Shown here one piece after another: positions 33,656 to 43,038 of a DNA stretch of 64,000 bases; position 1 is the stretch's first letter; each line of letters starts with the position of its first letter. The translations under genes and the position numbers were made by a program. The notes below the pieces were generated by a model. The model was not told where the DNA came from and made no database searches. It saw nothing but the letters and a program-made list of their open reading frames with translations. The stretch comes from Kribbella aluminosa (GTDB lineage Bacteria; Actinomycetota; Actinomycetes; Propionibacteriales; Kribbellaceae): NCBI RefSeq assembly GCF_017876295.1, contig NZ_JAGINT010000002.1, positions 1,302,001 through 1,366,000 on the forward strand. The letters run 5' to 3'.

Positions 33656-36600
33656 GCGTGCGCAGCGGTCACAGTGCCAGCTACTTGACCGGCTCGGTCG
33701 CGACCGGGCGGGAGAACTACTACACCGGTGCCGTAGCGGCCGGCGAGCCGCCCGGGCAGTGGTTCGGCACGGGCGCGGAGGCGCTCGGGCTGTCCGGCGA
33801 GGTCGACAACCAGGACATGACCGCGCTGTATGAGCGGTTCATCGACCCGCGCGACGAGGCGTTCCGAGACCCGGCGCGGTGGGACGAGGCCGAGACCCTC
33901 GGCCACACCGGCCGCAACTACAAGTCCGAGGAACAGGTGTACGCCGATTCACTGGCCAAGGAGCCCGGTGCATCACCGGAGCGCCGCGCCGAACTGCGTG
34001 CACTGGCGGGCAAAGCGGTGCGCAAGAACGTGTCGTTCCACGACGCCACGTTCAGTCCGCAGAAGTCGGTAACGGTGCTGCACACCGCGTTCGAGGCGCA
34101 AGAGGTGCAGGCCCGCACCGCAGCGGAGCGGGCACGCGGTGCACTCGAAGCCGCACTGGCTGACGCCGAGCGCACCGGTGCACCGCTGGACCGGGAAGCG
34201 GTGCACCACTACCGCGGTGCGGTGCAGCGCGCGGAGCGCGAAGCGGTGCAGTGGGGCAAGCACCGCCAGGCGGTCGAGGACGCGATCTGGGCCGGGAACG
34301 TGGCGGCGCTGAACTACCTGCAGGACAAGGCCGGCTACACCCGCGTCGGCCGCTTCGGCGGTGTGTCCGGCCGATGGGCCGACGCGCACGGCTGGACGAT
34401 CGCGTCGTTCTTCCAGCACGACAGCCGCGAGCACGACCCGCAGCTGCACATCCACAACGCGATCCTCAACCGCGTGCAGGGACCCGACGGCAAGTGGCGC
34501 ACCATCGACGGGCAGGCCCTGCACCGATGGAAACCGGCCGCGGGCGCGGTCGGCGAGCGAGTGATGGAACAGCACCTGATCAAGGCACTCGGGGTGCAGT
34601 TCAAGGAGCGGCCCGACGGCAAGGCCCGCGAGATCGTCGGCATCGACCAGGCAGCGATGGACCTGTTCTCCTCGCGCCGCAAGGCGATCACGAAGAAGAC
34701 CGCGCCGATGGTGGCCGCGTTCGAGGCCAAGATGGGCCGCGCCCCGAACAACCTGGAGATGGCCTACATCCAGCAGGAGGCGTCGCTGGCCACCCGCAAG
34801 GCCAAGTCCCACGACGGTGAGACCGTCGAGCAGCGGCTCGAGCGGTGGGACCGGCAGCTGCGCGCCGAGGTCCGCGGGGGACTCGGCAAGGTCGCCCGCG
34901 ACGTGCTCGCGTTGCAGCAGCGCCAGTGGCTGCCCGGGCGGATCAACCAGGCCAAGGTCCTCGAGACAGCCTTGGCCGACGTGCAGGCCAAGCACGCGAC
35001 CTGGCGGTCGGCGGACCTGACCCGTGCGATCAGCAACGCGCTGCCGGACAATCTCGGCAACATGAAGCCGGCGAAGATCGCGCGGCTACTGGATCGGCTC
35101 ACCGAGCGCGGCCTGAAGCTCGCGCAGCAGGTCGATGCCGACCGTCCTGGCCACAGCGCCGGCGAACTCTCGGCGCTGCCAGACGAACTACGCCGTGGTG
35201 ACGGGTCGTCGGCGTACTCGGCGCCGGGCGCGACCCGGTACGTGACCCCGGACCACGTCAAGGCCGAACGGCAGCTCGCCGCATCCGGCTACGCCCGCGG
35301 CGCTGTCGCGATGAGCCCGCCGTGCGTGCAGACGTTCGTGGACCGGCTGACTGCCGACGGTCTCCAGCTCGGCGCCGATCAGGAGGCCGCGGTGCGCGGC
35401 GTCCTCACCTCCGGTGCGAAGGTCGAGACGCTCGTCGGCCCGGCAGGCACCGGCAAGTCCCGCGTCGTCGGCGCACTCGCGAAGGCGTGGGAAGACCCGA
35501 GCCTGTGGGGCGGGCAGCAGCGACGGCTGGTCGGGCTGGCCGCGTCCCAGGTCGCGACCGAGGTGCTCGCGGCTGACGGCGTCACCGCGAAGAACATCAC
35601 CCGGTGGCTGATGACCCAGCAGCGGCTCGCCGACGGGTCGGCCGCCACCGAGGACCAGGCCTGGTCGCTGCGCGACGGCGATCTGGTCGTGGTGGATGAG
35701 TCGGCGATGGCCAACACCACCGACCTGGCCCAGATCCAGACCTACTGCGACGCCGACGGTGCGAAGTTGCTGCTGGTCGGTGACCACCGCCAGCTCGCCG
35801 CCGTCGGCGCCGGCGGAGGCATGCGGCTGGTCACCGCGAACGCGCTCCACCACGAACTCAGCGAAACCCGCCGCTTCACCGCCGGATGGGAAGGCCCTGC
35901 GTCGCTACGGCTACGCGAGGGCGACGAGTCGGTACTGGGCGAGTACCACAAGCAGGGCCGCATTCTCGACGGCGGCCACCTCGAAGCCGCGCAACGGTCC
36001 GCCGCTGACGCGTGGCTGGCCGACCACCTCAACGGGCGCCACGCCCTGCTGATCGTGGACACCAACGCCCAGGCCGCCGAGCTGTCCGCGCAGCTGCGCG
36101 CACGCCTGGTCGGGTACGGCCAGGTGGACGACGAGCGCACCGCCTGGCTGGCTTCGACCGGCAACCGGGTCGGTACCGGCGACCTGATCCAAACCAGGCT
36201 CAACGCCTGGCACCTGCACGGCTACCGCGGCAACAAGCGCGCCGCGTTCAACCGCGACGAGTTCAAAGTGGTCGAGGTGCTGGACGACGGCGGCCTACGG
36301 GTCGCGCCGCTCATCCGCGGCACCCGCCAACCCGTGCCCGACGAAACCATGGTGCTGCCCGCGCAGTACGTCCAAGACTGGGTGTCGCTGGCGTACGCCG
36401 CGACCGTCCACTCATCCCAAGGTTTGACCGTGGACTCCAGCCACCTGGTCGCCACCCACAACACATCCGTATACGCGCTGTACGTCGCGATGACCCGGGG
36501 CCGGGTCGCGAACACCGCGCACGTCGTCACCCAGTCACTGGCCGCCGAAGCCGAGTACGGCGAGACCAACGACGCCGCGAAGCGGTCGGCGCTGTCGGTG

Positions 36601-38322
36601 TTGCGCGGCGCGTTCGACATGGACGACCCGCAGCTGTCGGCGTTGCAGACCGCGGCCGAGGACGCGTCCGAAGCCGATCGGCTCCGGACACCGGCCGAAC
36701 TGCTCGCCGACGGCATCGCACTGGCCACCGCCGGCCGCACGGCCCGCTGGCTGGACGAACTCACCGACGCCGGGGTTCTCACGCCCGACCAGCGCACCAA
36801 GCTGGCCGTCGAGGACGGCGCCGGAACCCTCCAGGCCCTGCTGCGCCAGGCCGAGCTGGCCGGGCACGACCCGCGCCAGGTACTCACCGACGCGATCCAG
36901 CAGCGGTCTCTGGACGACGCCCGCAAGCTCAGCTACGTCATCCACGACCGGATCAAGAACACCAACGGCACCCTCGATCCACTCGGCGACAGTTTCGCCG
37001 ACCGGCTCCCGCAGCTCGAGGACCCCAAGTGGTCGGCGTACCTGTCCAGCCTCGCGTCCGAGGCCGACGCACGCGCCGCCCAGCTCGGCGAAAAGGTTGC
37101 CGCCGAACGGCCGCAGTGGGCGATCGAGGCCTTCGACCAGCCATCGACCGAGCCCGGCCGGGCGCGCGACGAGTGGATTCAAAAGGCCGGGACGGTGGCC
37201 GCGCACCGCGAAGTCATGGCCCACGAGGCCACCGACGACGCACTCGGCGAGGCACCCAAGCCGGGTCAGGTCGAGCAATACGCCTCCTGGCGCGCCGGGT
37301 GGCGAGCACTCGGCAGACCGGAGGCCGACCGCGCAGAAGCCGAGATGTCGAACGGCCAACTGCGGGTCCGGGTCCGCGCCTACGAACGCGAAAAGGCATG
37401 GACACCGCCGTACGTCGCCGAGGAACTCGCCGGCACCCGCCAGGCCGCAGAACGGGAACGCCGCACCGCCGCACTCCGTGCCGCCGAAGCCGACGCCCGC
37501 GACGACGACGCCATGCGCGAGCAGCTGCTCGCCGAAGCCGAGCAGGCCAAAGCCCTGGCCCAGGCGCTGGACGCTCGCGCCGCCGAGCTGCAGCTCGCCG
37601 ACGACGCCCGCGCCGTCTGGTGGGCACACACCGCCGAAACCCGCGCCAACGCCGAACGCGCCGAGGCCGAACTGGAGGAACGCGGCATCGACAACAGCGA
37701 CGACGGACCCACCCCCGAGGAATGGCTCGACACCGCCGATGACTTCGACGTGGTCGACGAGCACGACCTGACCGAGGTCGCCGAGGCCCGCGCTCGGGAC
37801 TTCGCGACCGCCCAGCCGGGCGACGAGTTCGTAGAGGCCGAACTCGTTGACGACCAGCTGCCCAGCAAGGCCGCGGAACCAGACTTGGCTGACGACGAAT
37901 ACCTTGACGCGGAGATAGTGGCCGACGGCAACACTCCCGAAGCGGTCGCGGAGGTCGACAAGGTTAAGCCGGTCGAGGACCGTGCCGCACAGGAGGACCT
38001 GGCCCCGACCGATATCCGCGAGGTGGCTGCCGACGAAGAACAAATCGCGGAATCCGATGTGCCGCGGGTTCCGTCCGCGGACGAGACCGCCGAAGCGGTA
38101 CGCCGGGCGCAGCGGGCGTTGATCGAGATTCAGCACCGCCGCGAAGCCGAAGAACGCCACGCAGGCGCAGCCGACGACGCCGCGGCCCGCGCCGAAGAAC
38201 TCGCCCGCTGGCACGCCGACGACACCCACACCGACCACGCCACCACCGCATGGGTCAGCACCACCGAGCAGGCCAGTGATGACCACGGCCCGGTGCTGGA
38301 ACTCGGCGGCTACGACGACTAA
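33649..38322 (+). CDS. MobF relaxase-helicase (TrwC/TraA-like)
   Basis: 1557 aa. GTG 33649 gives the canonical N-terminus VLSVRSGHSASYLTG; the frame further upstream looks untranslated. A Tyr pair (ENYYTGAVAAGE) near residue 25 and the metal-binding His cluster REHDPQLHIHNAILNRV (H267, H269) define the MobF nickase. The C-terminal half is an SF1 helicase: Walker A VGPAGTGKSRVV (from about 595), DESAMAN, VGDHRQLAAVGAGG, and YAATVHSSQGLTVD. The last about 400 residues are charged coiled coil ending in the shared LARWHADD motif. It would nick oriT and unwind the transferred strand. Confidence 0.92.
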   Translation: MLSVRSGHSASYLTGSVATGRENYYTGAVAAGEPPGQWFGTGAEALGLSGEVDNQDMTALYERFIDPRDEAFRDPARWDEAETLGHTGRNYKSEEQVYADSLAKEPGASPERRAELRALAGKAVRKNVSFHDATFSPQKSVTVLHTAFEAQEVQARTAAERARGALEAALADAERTGAPLDREAVHHYRGAVQRAEREAVQWGKHRQAVEDAIWAGNVAALNYLQDKAGYTRVGRFGGVSGRWADAHGWTIASFFQHDSREHDPQLHIHNAILNRVQGPDGKWRTIDGQALHRWKPAAGAVGERVMEQHLIKALGVQFKERPDGKAREIVGIDQAAMDLFSSRRKAITKKTAPMVAAFEAKMGRAPNNLEMAYIQQEASLATRKAKSHDGETVEQRLERWDRQLRAEVRGGLGKVARDVLALQQRQWLPGRINQAKVLETALADVQAKHATWRSADLTRAISNALPDNLGNMKPAKIARLLDRLTERGLKLAQQVDADRPGHSAGELSALPDELRRGDGSSAYSAPGATRYVTPDHVKAERQLAASGYARGAVAMSPPCVQTFVDRLTADGLQLGADQEAAVRGVLTSGAKVETLVGPAGTGKSRVVGALAKAWEDPSLWGGQQRRLVGLAASQVATEVLAADGVTAKNITRWLMTQQRLADGSAATEDQAWSLRDGDLVVVDESAMANTTDLAQIQTYCDADGAKLLLVGDHRQLAAVGAGGGMRLVTANALHHELSETRRFTAGWEGPASLRLREGDESVLGEYHKQGRILDGGHLEAAQRSAADAWLADHLNGRHALLIVDTNAQAAELSAQLRARLVGYGQVDDERTAWLASTGNRVGTGDLIQTRLNAWHLHGYRGNKRAAFNRDEFKVVEVLDDGGLRVAPLIRGTRQPVPDETMVLPAQYVQDWVSLAYAATVHSSQGLTVDSSHLVATHNTSVYALYVAMTRGRVANTAHVVTQSLAAEAEYGETNDAAKRSALSVLRGAFDMDDPQLSALQTAAEDASEADRLRTPAELLADGIALATAGRTARWLDELTDAGVLTPDQRTKLAVEDGAGTLQALLRQAELAGHDPRQVLTDAIQQRSLDDARKLSYVIHDRIKNTNGTLDPLGDSFADRLPQLEDPKWSAYLSSLASEADARAAQLGEKVAAERPQWAIEAFDQPSTEPGRARDEWIQKAGTVAAHREVMAHEATDDALGEAPKPGQVEQYASWRAGWRALGRPEADRAEAEMSNGQLRVRVRAYEREKAWTPPYVAEELAGTRQAAERERRTAALRAAEADARDDDAMREQLLAEAEQAKALAQALDARAAELQLADDARAVWWAHTAETRANAERAEAELEERGIDNSDDGPTPEEWLDTADDFDVVDEHDLTEVAEARARDFATAQPGDEFVEAELVDDQLPSKAAEPDLADDEYLDAEIVADGNTPEAVAEVDKVKPVEDRAAQEDLAPTDIREVAADEEQIAESDVPRVPSADETAEAVRRAQRALIEIQHRREAEERHAGAADDAAARAEELARWHADDTHTDHATTAWVSTTEQASDDHGPVLELGGYDD

Positions 38323-38622
38323 AAGCGCTGGCCAGGCTCTCCCGCCCCTGGCGGGAGGGAGAGCGGCCCCGGCCTCCGGCCGGGGAAGGGAAAGCCTCTG
38401 TGGCTGGGTTTGGCGGGCGGTGCCAGACCGCCCCCTCCAAAGTCAAGGGGTTCTCGCCTGGAGGACGGCGGCGCTCGCTGCGCTCGCTTATTTCCTTGTC
38501 CACCAGCCGAGAACCCCTTGACTTCGGAGCCTCTGGCGGCCCGGCAGACGGCAGTAGCCGGCAGGCCCCAAAGGACGGGGCTGCCGTCACACAAGCCCAC
38601 CAGCGGGAGGCGGACAGATCCC
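38323..38622. other. 300-bp intergenic region rich in inverted repeats
   Basis: No gene. It holds a GC-rich hairpin (CCCCGGCC TCC GGCCGGGG, about 38368-38386), a CTCTCCCGCC/GGCGGGAG hairpin before it, and a long inverted repeat at 38440-38524. The region could combine terminators for the relaxase gene with a transfer-origin or strand-initiation site. Confidence 0.55.
38440..38524. repeat. Inverted repeat with 17-bp perfect arms
   Basis: AAGTCAAGGGGTTCTCG (38440-38456) is exactly complementary to 38508-38524, with four more pairs after one mismatch. The 43-51 bp loop contains GCGCTCGCTGCGCTCGC. Location between relaxase and methyltransferase genes; function unknown. Confidence 0.8.
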
Positions 38623-38766
38623 ATGAGGACCCGGCGAATCAAGAACGTATCGAGGACCGCGTGCCAGGCCTGGTGCACGTCGGCGCACAAGTGCGGCTCA
38701 CCGTACTGCTGCCCCGAGCTCTACATCGTCCCCAACCAGCCCAAGCGCAAAGGAGCCACCCGATGA
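38623..38766 (+). CDS. 47-aa Cys-rich protein coupled to the cytosine methyltransferase
   Basis: It reads RTACQAWCTSAHKCGSPYCC in its middle: five or six Cys in 20 residues plus His, a likely zinc knuckle. It starts at ATG 38623 after GGGAGG, and its stop overlaps the methyltransferase ATG by 4 bp. Too short for most gene finders. Possibly a partner or regulator of the methyltransferase; function unknown. Confidence 0.55.
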   Translation: MRTRRIKNVSRTACQAWCTSAHKCGSPYCCPELYIVPNQPKRKGATR

Positions 38767-40505
38767 GCAGCGGTCGCGTCGCCACGCATCGTCCCGCGCC
38801 GGTACGCCGGCGGTTCCGGCACGACACCCTCGTGGCCGTTGACCTGTTCTCCGGGTTCGGTGGGCTGACGCAGGGCATCGAGCGGGCCGGATTCGACGTG
38901 ATCACAGCCGCGAACCACAACGCCTACAAGGTCGAGGTCCACGAGGCGAACCACCCCACCACCGAGCACTGGATCGCCGACCTGGCCAACCCCGACTCCG
39001 CCGACTACCACTCCGCCCGGGACCTTCCCCCGGGCGACCTGCTGGCGGCAGGCGTGTCCTGCGTCAACCACTCGCCGGCCAACACGATGAAGGCCTACGA
39101 GCAGGGCCTGACGCTGTTCGACCTGGACGACCCCGACTACGACGAACGAGTCACCCGCTCCGAGCGTGACCGGGCCACGGCCAACTGCGTGCTGCACTAC
39201 GCCGCGCAGCACCACCCGCGGCTCGTCCTCGTGGAGTGCACGACCCAGCTGCAGTCCTGGGGACACCTCGTCCCGGGGAAGCGGAAGGTCGGAGACGGCT
39301 CCACACACCGCTGGTGGCTGAAGCAGTTCGAGAACCTGGGCTACCAGCACAAGATCCTCTACCTGAACTCGATGTTCTTCGGCGTCGGGCAGTCCCGCGA
39401 CCGCGGCTACTGGGTGTTCTGGGACAAAACTCTGCCAACCCCGGAGCTGGAGCACCGGCCGCCGGCCTGGTGCGACCACTGCTCGACCGTTGTCGAGGCC
39501 GTGTGGACCTGGCGCACCGGCATCCCGGCGACCGGCACCGTCTGCTACGGCAAGCAGTACGACTACCGGTGCCCGCGCTGCCGCAAGGCTGTCGTTCCGT
39601 CGTTCACGCCGTCGCTGGACGCCCTCGACCTGTCCAACCTCGGCACCCGCATCGGTGACCGGGACAAGCCGCTGGCAGCCACGACGATGGCCCGAGCGGA
39701 GCGGTGCCGGCAGCGGTTCGCCGAGTTCCCCGCCGTGCTGATGCCAGCCAAGGCGGAGCGTGGTTCCGAGCGGCACCCCTGGCAGCCGCTGTCCACCCAG
39801 ACCAGCCAGCAGGAGACCGCGATCCTGTCCACCGGGCAAGTCATGGTGGCGCACCGGCACAACGGCGACGGTCAGCACATCACCCAGCCGATGGACACCG
39901 TCACCGCCACCCGCGAGAAGGCCGTGCTGCTTGCCGTGGACAACTACCAGGGCGCGGCCCGTGGCGCCGCCGAGCCGCTGCCGACACAGGTCGGGTCGCA
40001 GACCATGGGGCTACTCTCCACCGGGCTGTCCACCGGCTTGTCCGGTGGTGTGGTGCCGTTCCGGAAGAACACCACCCCGACGGTGCACGCCGAGGCGATG
40101 CCGACCGTGACGGCCGAGCAGATCCCGGGGCTGCTGTTCTCCGGCTGGTACAAGCAGAACGGCTCGACCGGCACCGAAACCGCGCCACACCCGGTCCTTG
40201 ACCCCTTCGGCACCCTCACCTCCCGCGACACCACCGCTGTCCTCGCCGCCGAATGGCGCACCGCGCTGACCGATCTGAAGCTCGAAGACTGCTATTTCCG
40301 CATGATGGCCGCCCACGAGATCGGCCGCGGCTGCGGCTTCGACGTCACCTTCGGCGACCACCAAGGCACCTACGTCGTATGGGGATCGGCACGCGACCAG
40401 GTCGACGGATACGGCAACGCCGTCACCCCCGCGGTCGGTGAGTGGATCGGCGCCAGGCTGCGCGCCGCACTCCACCGCGAGAACTCCTACGAGGACGAGG
40501 CCTGA
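38763..40505 (+). CDS. Divergent C5-cytosine DNA methyltransferase with zinc-knuckle insert
   Basis: 580 aa, longer than usual. Motif I is DLFSGFGGLTQG (D27), motif VIII is GVGQSRDRGYW and motif X is GYGNAVTPAVGEW. The catalytic loop reads GVSCVNHSP (C100), with Ser in place of the usual Pro before Cys, and motif VI reads VECTT (E158) instead of ENV. A CxxC...CxxC insert (CDHCS, CPRCRK) lies near residues 240-280. AAAGGAG precedes ATG 38763. It resembles phage and mobile-element cytosine methyltransferases, and probably masks the element from restriction; target unknown. Confidence 0.85.
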   Translation: MSSGRVATHRPAPVRRRFRHDTLVAVDLFSGFGGLTQGIERAGFDVITAANHNAYKVEVHEANHPTTEHWIADLANPDSADYHSARDLPPGDLLAAGVSCVNHSPANTMKAYEQGLTLFDLDDPDYDERVTRSERDRATANCVLHYAAQHHPRLVLVECTTQLQSWGHLVPGKRKVGDGSTHRWWLKQFENLGYQHKILYLNSMFFGVGQSRDRGYWVFWDKTLPTPELEHRPPAWCDHCSTVVEAVWTWRTGIPATGTVCYGKQYDYRCPRCRKAVVPSFTPSLDALDLSNLGTRIGDRDKPLAATTMARAERCRQRFAEFPAVLMPAKAERGSERHPWQPLSTQTSQQETAILSTGQVMVAHRHNGDGQHITQPMDTVTATREKAVLLAVDNYQGAARGAAEPLPTQVGSQTMGLLSTGLSTGLSGGVVPFRKNTTPTVHAEAMPTVTAEQIPGLLFSGWYKQNGSTGTETAPHPVLDPFGTLTSRDTTAVLAAEWRTALTDLKLEDCYFRMMAAHEIGRGCGFDVTFGDHQGTYVVWGSARDQVDGYGNAVTPAVGEWIGARLRAALHRENSYEDEA

Positions 40506-40608
40506 CCGGGCCGCAGTCGGCCGGACCTCGCCGCAGGTCCGGCCTCTCGGCCACCCGGCCACACCCGGCAACTGACACGTAACCGTCAACCACCGAAGGA
40601 GATCGACG

Positions 40609-41493
40609 ATGCTGGTAGAACCCCCGAACCCCGGCGACCCGAACCTGAACGGACCACTACCGGAAGCACTGCAGCCGGAACCGGACGACTTCCATGTGGC
40701 CGTGACTGCGATCACGCGCGCGATTCGTGCGATCAACGCCGGCCAGCGGCCCGGCGACGGCGCGGAGTTCATCACCCACCTGCTCGCCACGGCCGCCGCG
40801 AACCTCGGCAGCACCGAGGCAGTGACCGCCGGACGACCTGGATCATGGGAGGCCGCCGGCGTCGAAGGCCTGCTGCACAGCACCGTCGGCTACAACGGCG
40901 AGTACCTGCTGACCTATCGCACCGAACCGATCGGGATCGTGGTCAACACCGTCTACGAACTGAACGACCACGGCATGTTCGAGGCCTACGAGGCCAGCCT
41001 CAACCACATCGGCCAGACACTGTTCGGGAACCGCTGGAGCCAGTCCCGCGACCGGCTCACGATCGCCGAGCTGGAACAGATCGAGGACGCCGAGGGACTG
41101 CTTGTCGAACTGGAACAACACGACCGAGCCGAGTACCAGCAACGGTTCACCGCCACCGTCCAAGCCCGCCTCGAGCAGCTACACGCCGAAGACCCGAGCC
41201 GCTACCCCGAGCACCTCACCATCACCCTCCGGTACGCCGACGACACCAACGACACCGACCACCTGACCGACGGCTGGGGGAGCGACCTGGCCAGCATCCT
41301 CTACGCCCACGCCCGCGACACCACCCCACTGCCCGGCAGCGACACCGCCCCCACCTGGACCGGCGGGCGAACCCACGCCGAGACGCTCCTGGCCACCAGG
41401 CACTGGCCGCACCTGCGCGTGCCCCAGCTCGCCCATTACGGCCGACCCATCACCACCACCGACACGGCCACCACTGCCACGGAAGAGAGCTGA
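40609..41493 (+). CDS. Hypothetical protein of the element
   Basis: 294 aa, soluble, acidic, no motif recognised. A central helical stretch (RLTIAELEQIEDAEGLLVEL) and a C-terminal Thr-rich tail are visible. It starts with a strong AAGGAG 8 bp before the ATG, and heads the second part of the operon (replication-like genes). Confidence 0.7.
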   Translation: MLVEPPNPGDPNLNGPLPEALQPEPDDFHVAVTAITRAIRAINAGQRPGDGAEFITHLLATAAANLGSTEAVTAGRPGSWEAAGVEGLLHSTVGYNGEYLLTYRTEPIGIVVNTVYELNDHGMFEAYEASLNHIGQTLFGNRWSQSRDRLTIAELEQIEDAEGLLVELEQHDRAEYQQRFTATVQARLEQLHAEDPSRYPEHLTITLRYADDTNDTDHLTDGWGSDLASILYAHARDTTPLPGSDTAPTWTGGRTHAETLLATRHWPHLRVPQLAHYGRPITTTDTATTATEES

Positions 41494-41495
41494 CC

Positions 41496-41792
41496 ATGCC
41501 CGGACGCGTACCGAACGGAACCCTCCTCACGACCTACGACGAACTGAACGAGCTGGTGTCCCACGCGCTCACCCCTGTGGTCATCGACCGCGACGGCACC
41601 CCGTGGATCGTGTTCCAGACCGAGGACGGCGACGACTACGCCGCGACCGTGCCCTGTCCCGACGATGACATTCCAGGCCGCACCGACTTCGACGGGCTCT
41701 GCGAGCGTGGCCCGCTGCGCGTGGTGTTCAACGGCGACACCCGCGCCTCCGCCTGGCCCGGCACCAACGCGAAGCAGGAGGCGCCCGCATGA
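41496..41792 (+). CDS. Small hypothetical protein
   Basis: 98 aa, beta-rich (TPVVIDRDGTPWIVFQTEDG), with no recognised family. It starts 2 bp after the previous stop, with GGAAGAGAG as ribosome binding site, and its stop overlaps the next ATG (ATGA). Confidence 0.65.
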   Translation: MPGRVPNGTLLTTYDELNELVSHALTPVVIDRDGTPWIVFQTEDGDDYAATVPCPDDDIPGRTDFDGLCERGPLRVVFNGDTRASAWPGTNAKQEAPA

Positions 41793-42037
41793 CGATCAAG
41801 GTCCGGCTGTCCGGAGAACCCGACGAGATCGCCCAACTGGTCGAGCACCTGCGAGACCAGTTCCAGGTCGCCGGCGCCGACCGCGCCTACCCCAACCGCG
41901 GATCGTTCGGCGCCCGCGTCTACCTCGAACTCCGCGACGCCGACCCGCACCAGCCCACCCAGCCGGTCACAGAGCAGACCGCACAACGAGTCCGCAGCGA
42001 ACGAGTACGCCCCGACCGGAAAGGCCTCGAACCGTGA
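41789..42037 (+). CDS. Small DUF3970-like protein
   Basis: 82 aa. IKVRLSGEPDEIAQLVEHLR and PNRGSFGARVYLELR give the strand-helix-strand pattern of short DUF3970-like proteins found beside element replication genes. Overlaps both neighbours by 4 bp. The family match is by eye. Confidence 0.6.
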   Translation: MTIKVRLSGEPDEIAQLVEHLRDQFQVAGADRAYPNRGSFGARVYLELRDADPHQPTQPVTEQTAQRVRSERVRPDRKGLEP

Positions 42038-42939
42038 CCAGCACCTACCGGGCTCGGCCAGTCCCGGACACCGACCACCAGGCGCTCAGCCGCGCCGCAC
42101 ACTGGCACGCCGACCACGGCATGGCTGTCTTCCCGCTCGTCCCCGGACGCAAGGTTCCCGCGGTGTGCAAGGACTGGGAACACCAAGCAACCATCGACCA
42201 CCTCGCGATCGCCCGCACCTGGCGCAAAGCCCCGTACAACATCGGCGTCGCCGCCGGGCCGTCAGGGCTGCTCGTCGTGGACCTGGACCAGCCCAAGAGC
42301 CCACGTGACGAAGCACCCGAACCATGGCGCGAGCGCGGTGCGTCAAGCGGTGCCGACGTCCTCGCGCTCGTGGCCGGCGACCATGCCGCCTCGTTGCCGC
42401 CGACCTACACCATCACCACCCCCTCGGGAGGACAACACCTGTACTACCGACAGCCGGTCGGCGAGCAGCTCGGCAACAGCGCCGGCCGCATCGGATGGAA
42501 GATCGACACACGCGGATACGGCGGCTACGTCGTCGGTGCCGGATCGATCACCGCCGACGGCCGGTACCTCGCCGACCGCAGCGTGTCACCCCGGCCGCTG
42601 CCCAGATGGATTATCAACGCCCTCGACACGACACAGCCTGCCGACGTACAACGGACCACACCCGACCTGAAGAACACGAGCGCGTACACCCTCGCGGCCC
42701 TCACCGGGGAACTCGAGAAAGTCCTCGCTTCCACACCGGGCCGCCGCAACGACACCCTCAACCGCGCCGCATTCGCACTCGGCCAGCTCGTCGGCGCGCA
42801 GCTGCTCGACCAGCACATCGCTCGCGACGAACTTGTATCCGCCGCCGGCCGGATCGGCCTACCCCGGACCGAAGCCGACCGCACGATCACCTCCGGACTC
42901 ACCGCCGGAGCACACCGCCCACGCCGACGGGCCAGCTGA
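42034..42939 (+). CDS. Bifunctional DNA primase/polymerase (prim-pol)
   Basis: 301 aa. The N-terminal prim-pol domain has WHADHGMAVFPLVPGRKVP, the metal-binding LLVVDLDQPK (DxD) and the His motif TPSGGQHLYYR, then GYVVGAGSIT. A C-terminal helical part follows (LNRAAFALGQLVGAQLLDQH). The GTG start overlaps the previous stop (GTGA). In actinobacterial elements such proteins prime or initiate replication of the excised or transferred form; no separate Rep or helicase gene was seen. Confidence 0.85.
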   Translation: MTSTYRARPVPDTDHQALSRAAHWHADHGMAVFPLVPGRKVPAVCKDWEHQATIDHLAIARTWRKAPYNIGVAAGPSGLLVVDLDQPKSPRDEAPEPWRERGASSGADVLALVAGDHAASLPPTYTITTPSGGQHLYYRQPVGEQLGNSAGRIGWKIDTRGYGGYVVGAGSITADGRYLADRSVSPRPLPRWIINALDTTQPADVQRTTPDLKNTSAYTLAALTGELEKVLASTPGRRNDTLNRAAFALGQLVGAQLLDQHIARDELVSAAGRIGLPRTEADRTITSGLTAGAHRPRRRAS

Positions 42940-42970
42940 CTGCTGGGTGGAGGACCCCAGACGGACGAGA

Positions 42971-43009
42971 GCGGGCCTCAGCAGCCGAACGACGGCTGCT
43001 GAGGCCCGC
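42971..43009. terminator. 17-bp hairpin terminator, probably bidirectional
   Basis: GCGGGCCTCAGCAGCCG (42971-42987) pairs perfectly with 42993-43009 across an AACGA loop and is followed by TTGT. It lies between the convergent prim-pol gene and the 141-aa gene and closes the long transfer operon. Confidence 0.85.
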
Positions 43010-43038
43010 TTGTCGTGGAGGGAGGGGGCGACCTGTCG

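Noticed and set aside
36535..38286. Minus-strand open frame of 583 aa under the relaxase
   Set aside because: Shadow of the relaxase reading frame; Gly/Val/Leu-rich without motifs or start signals.
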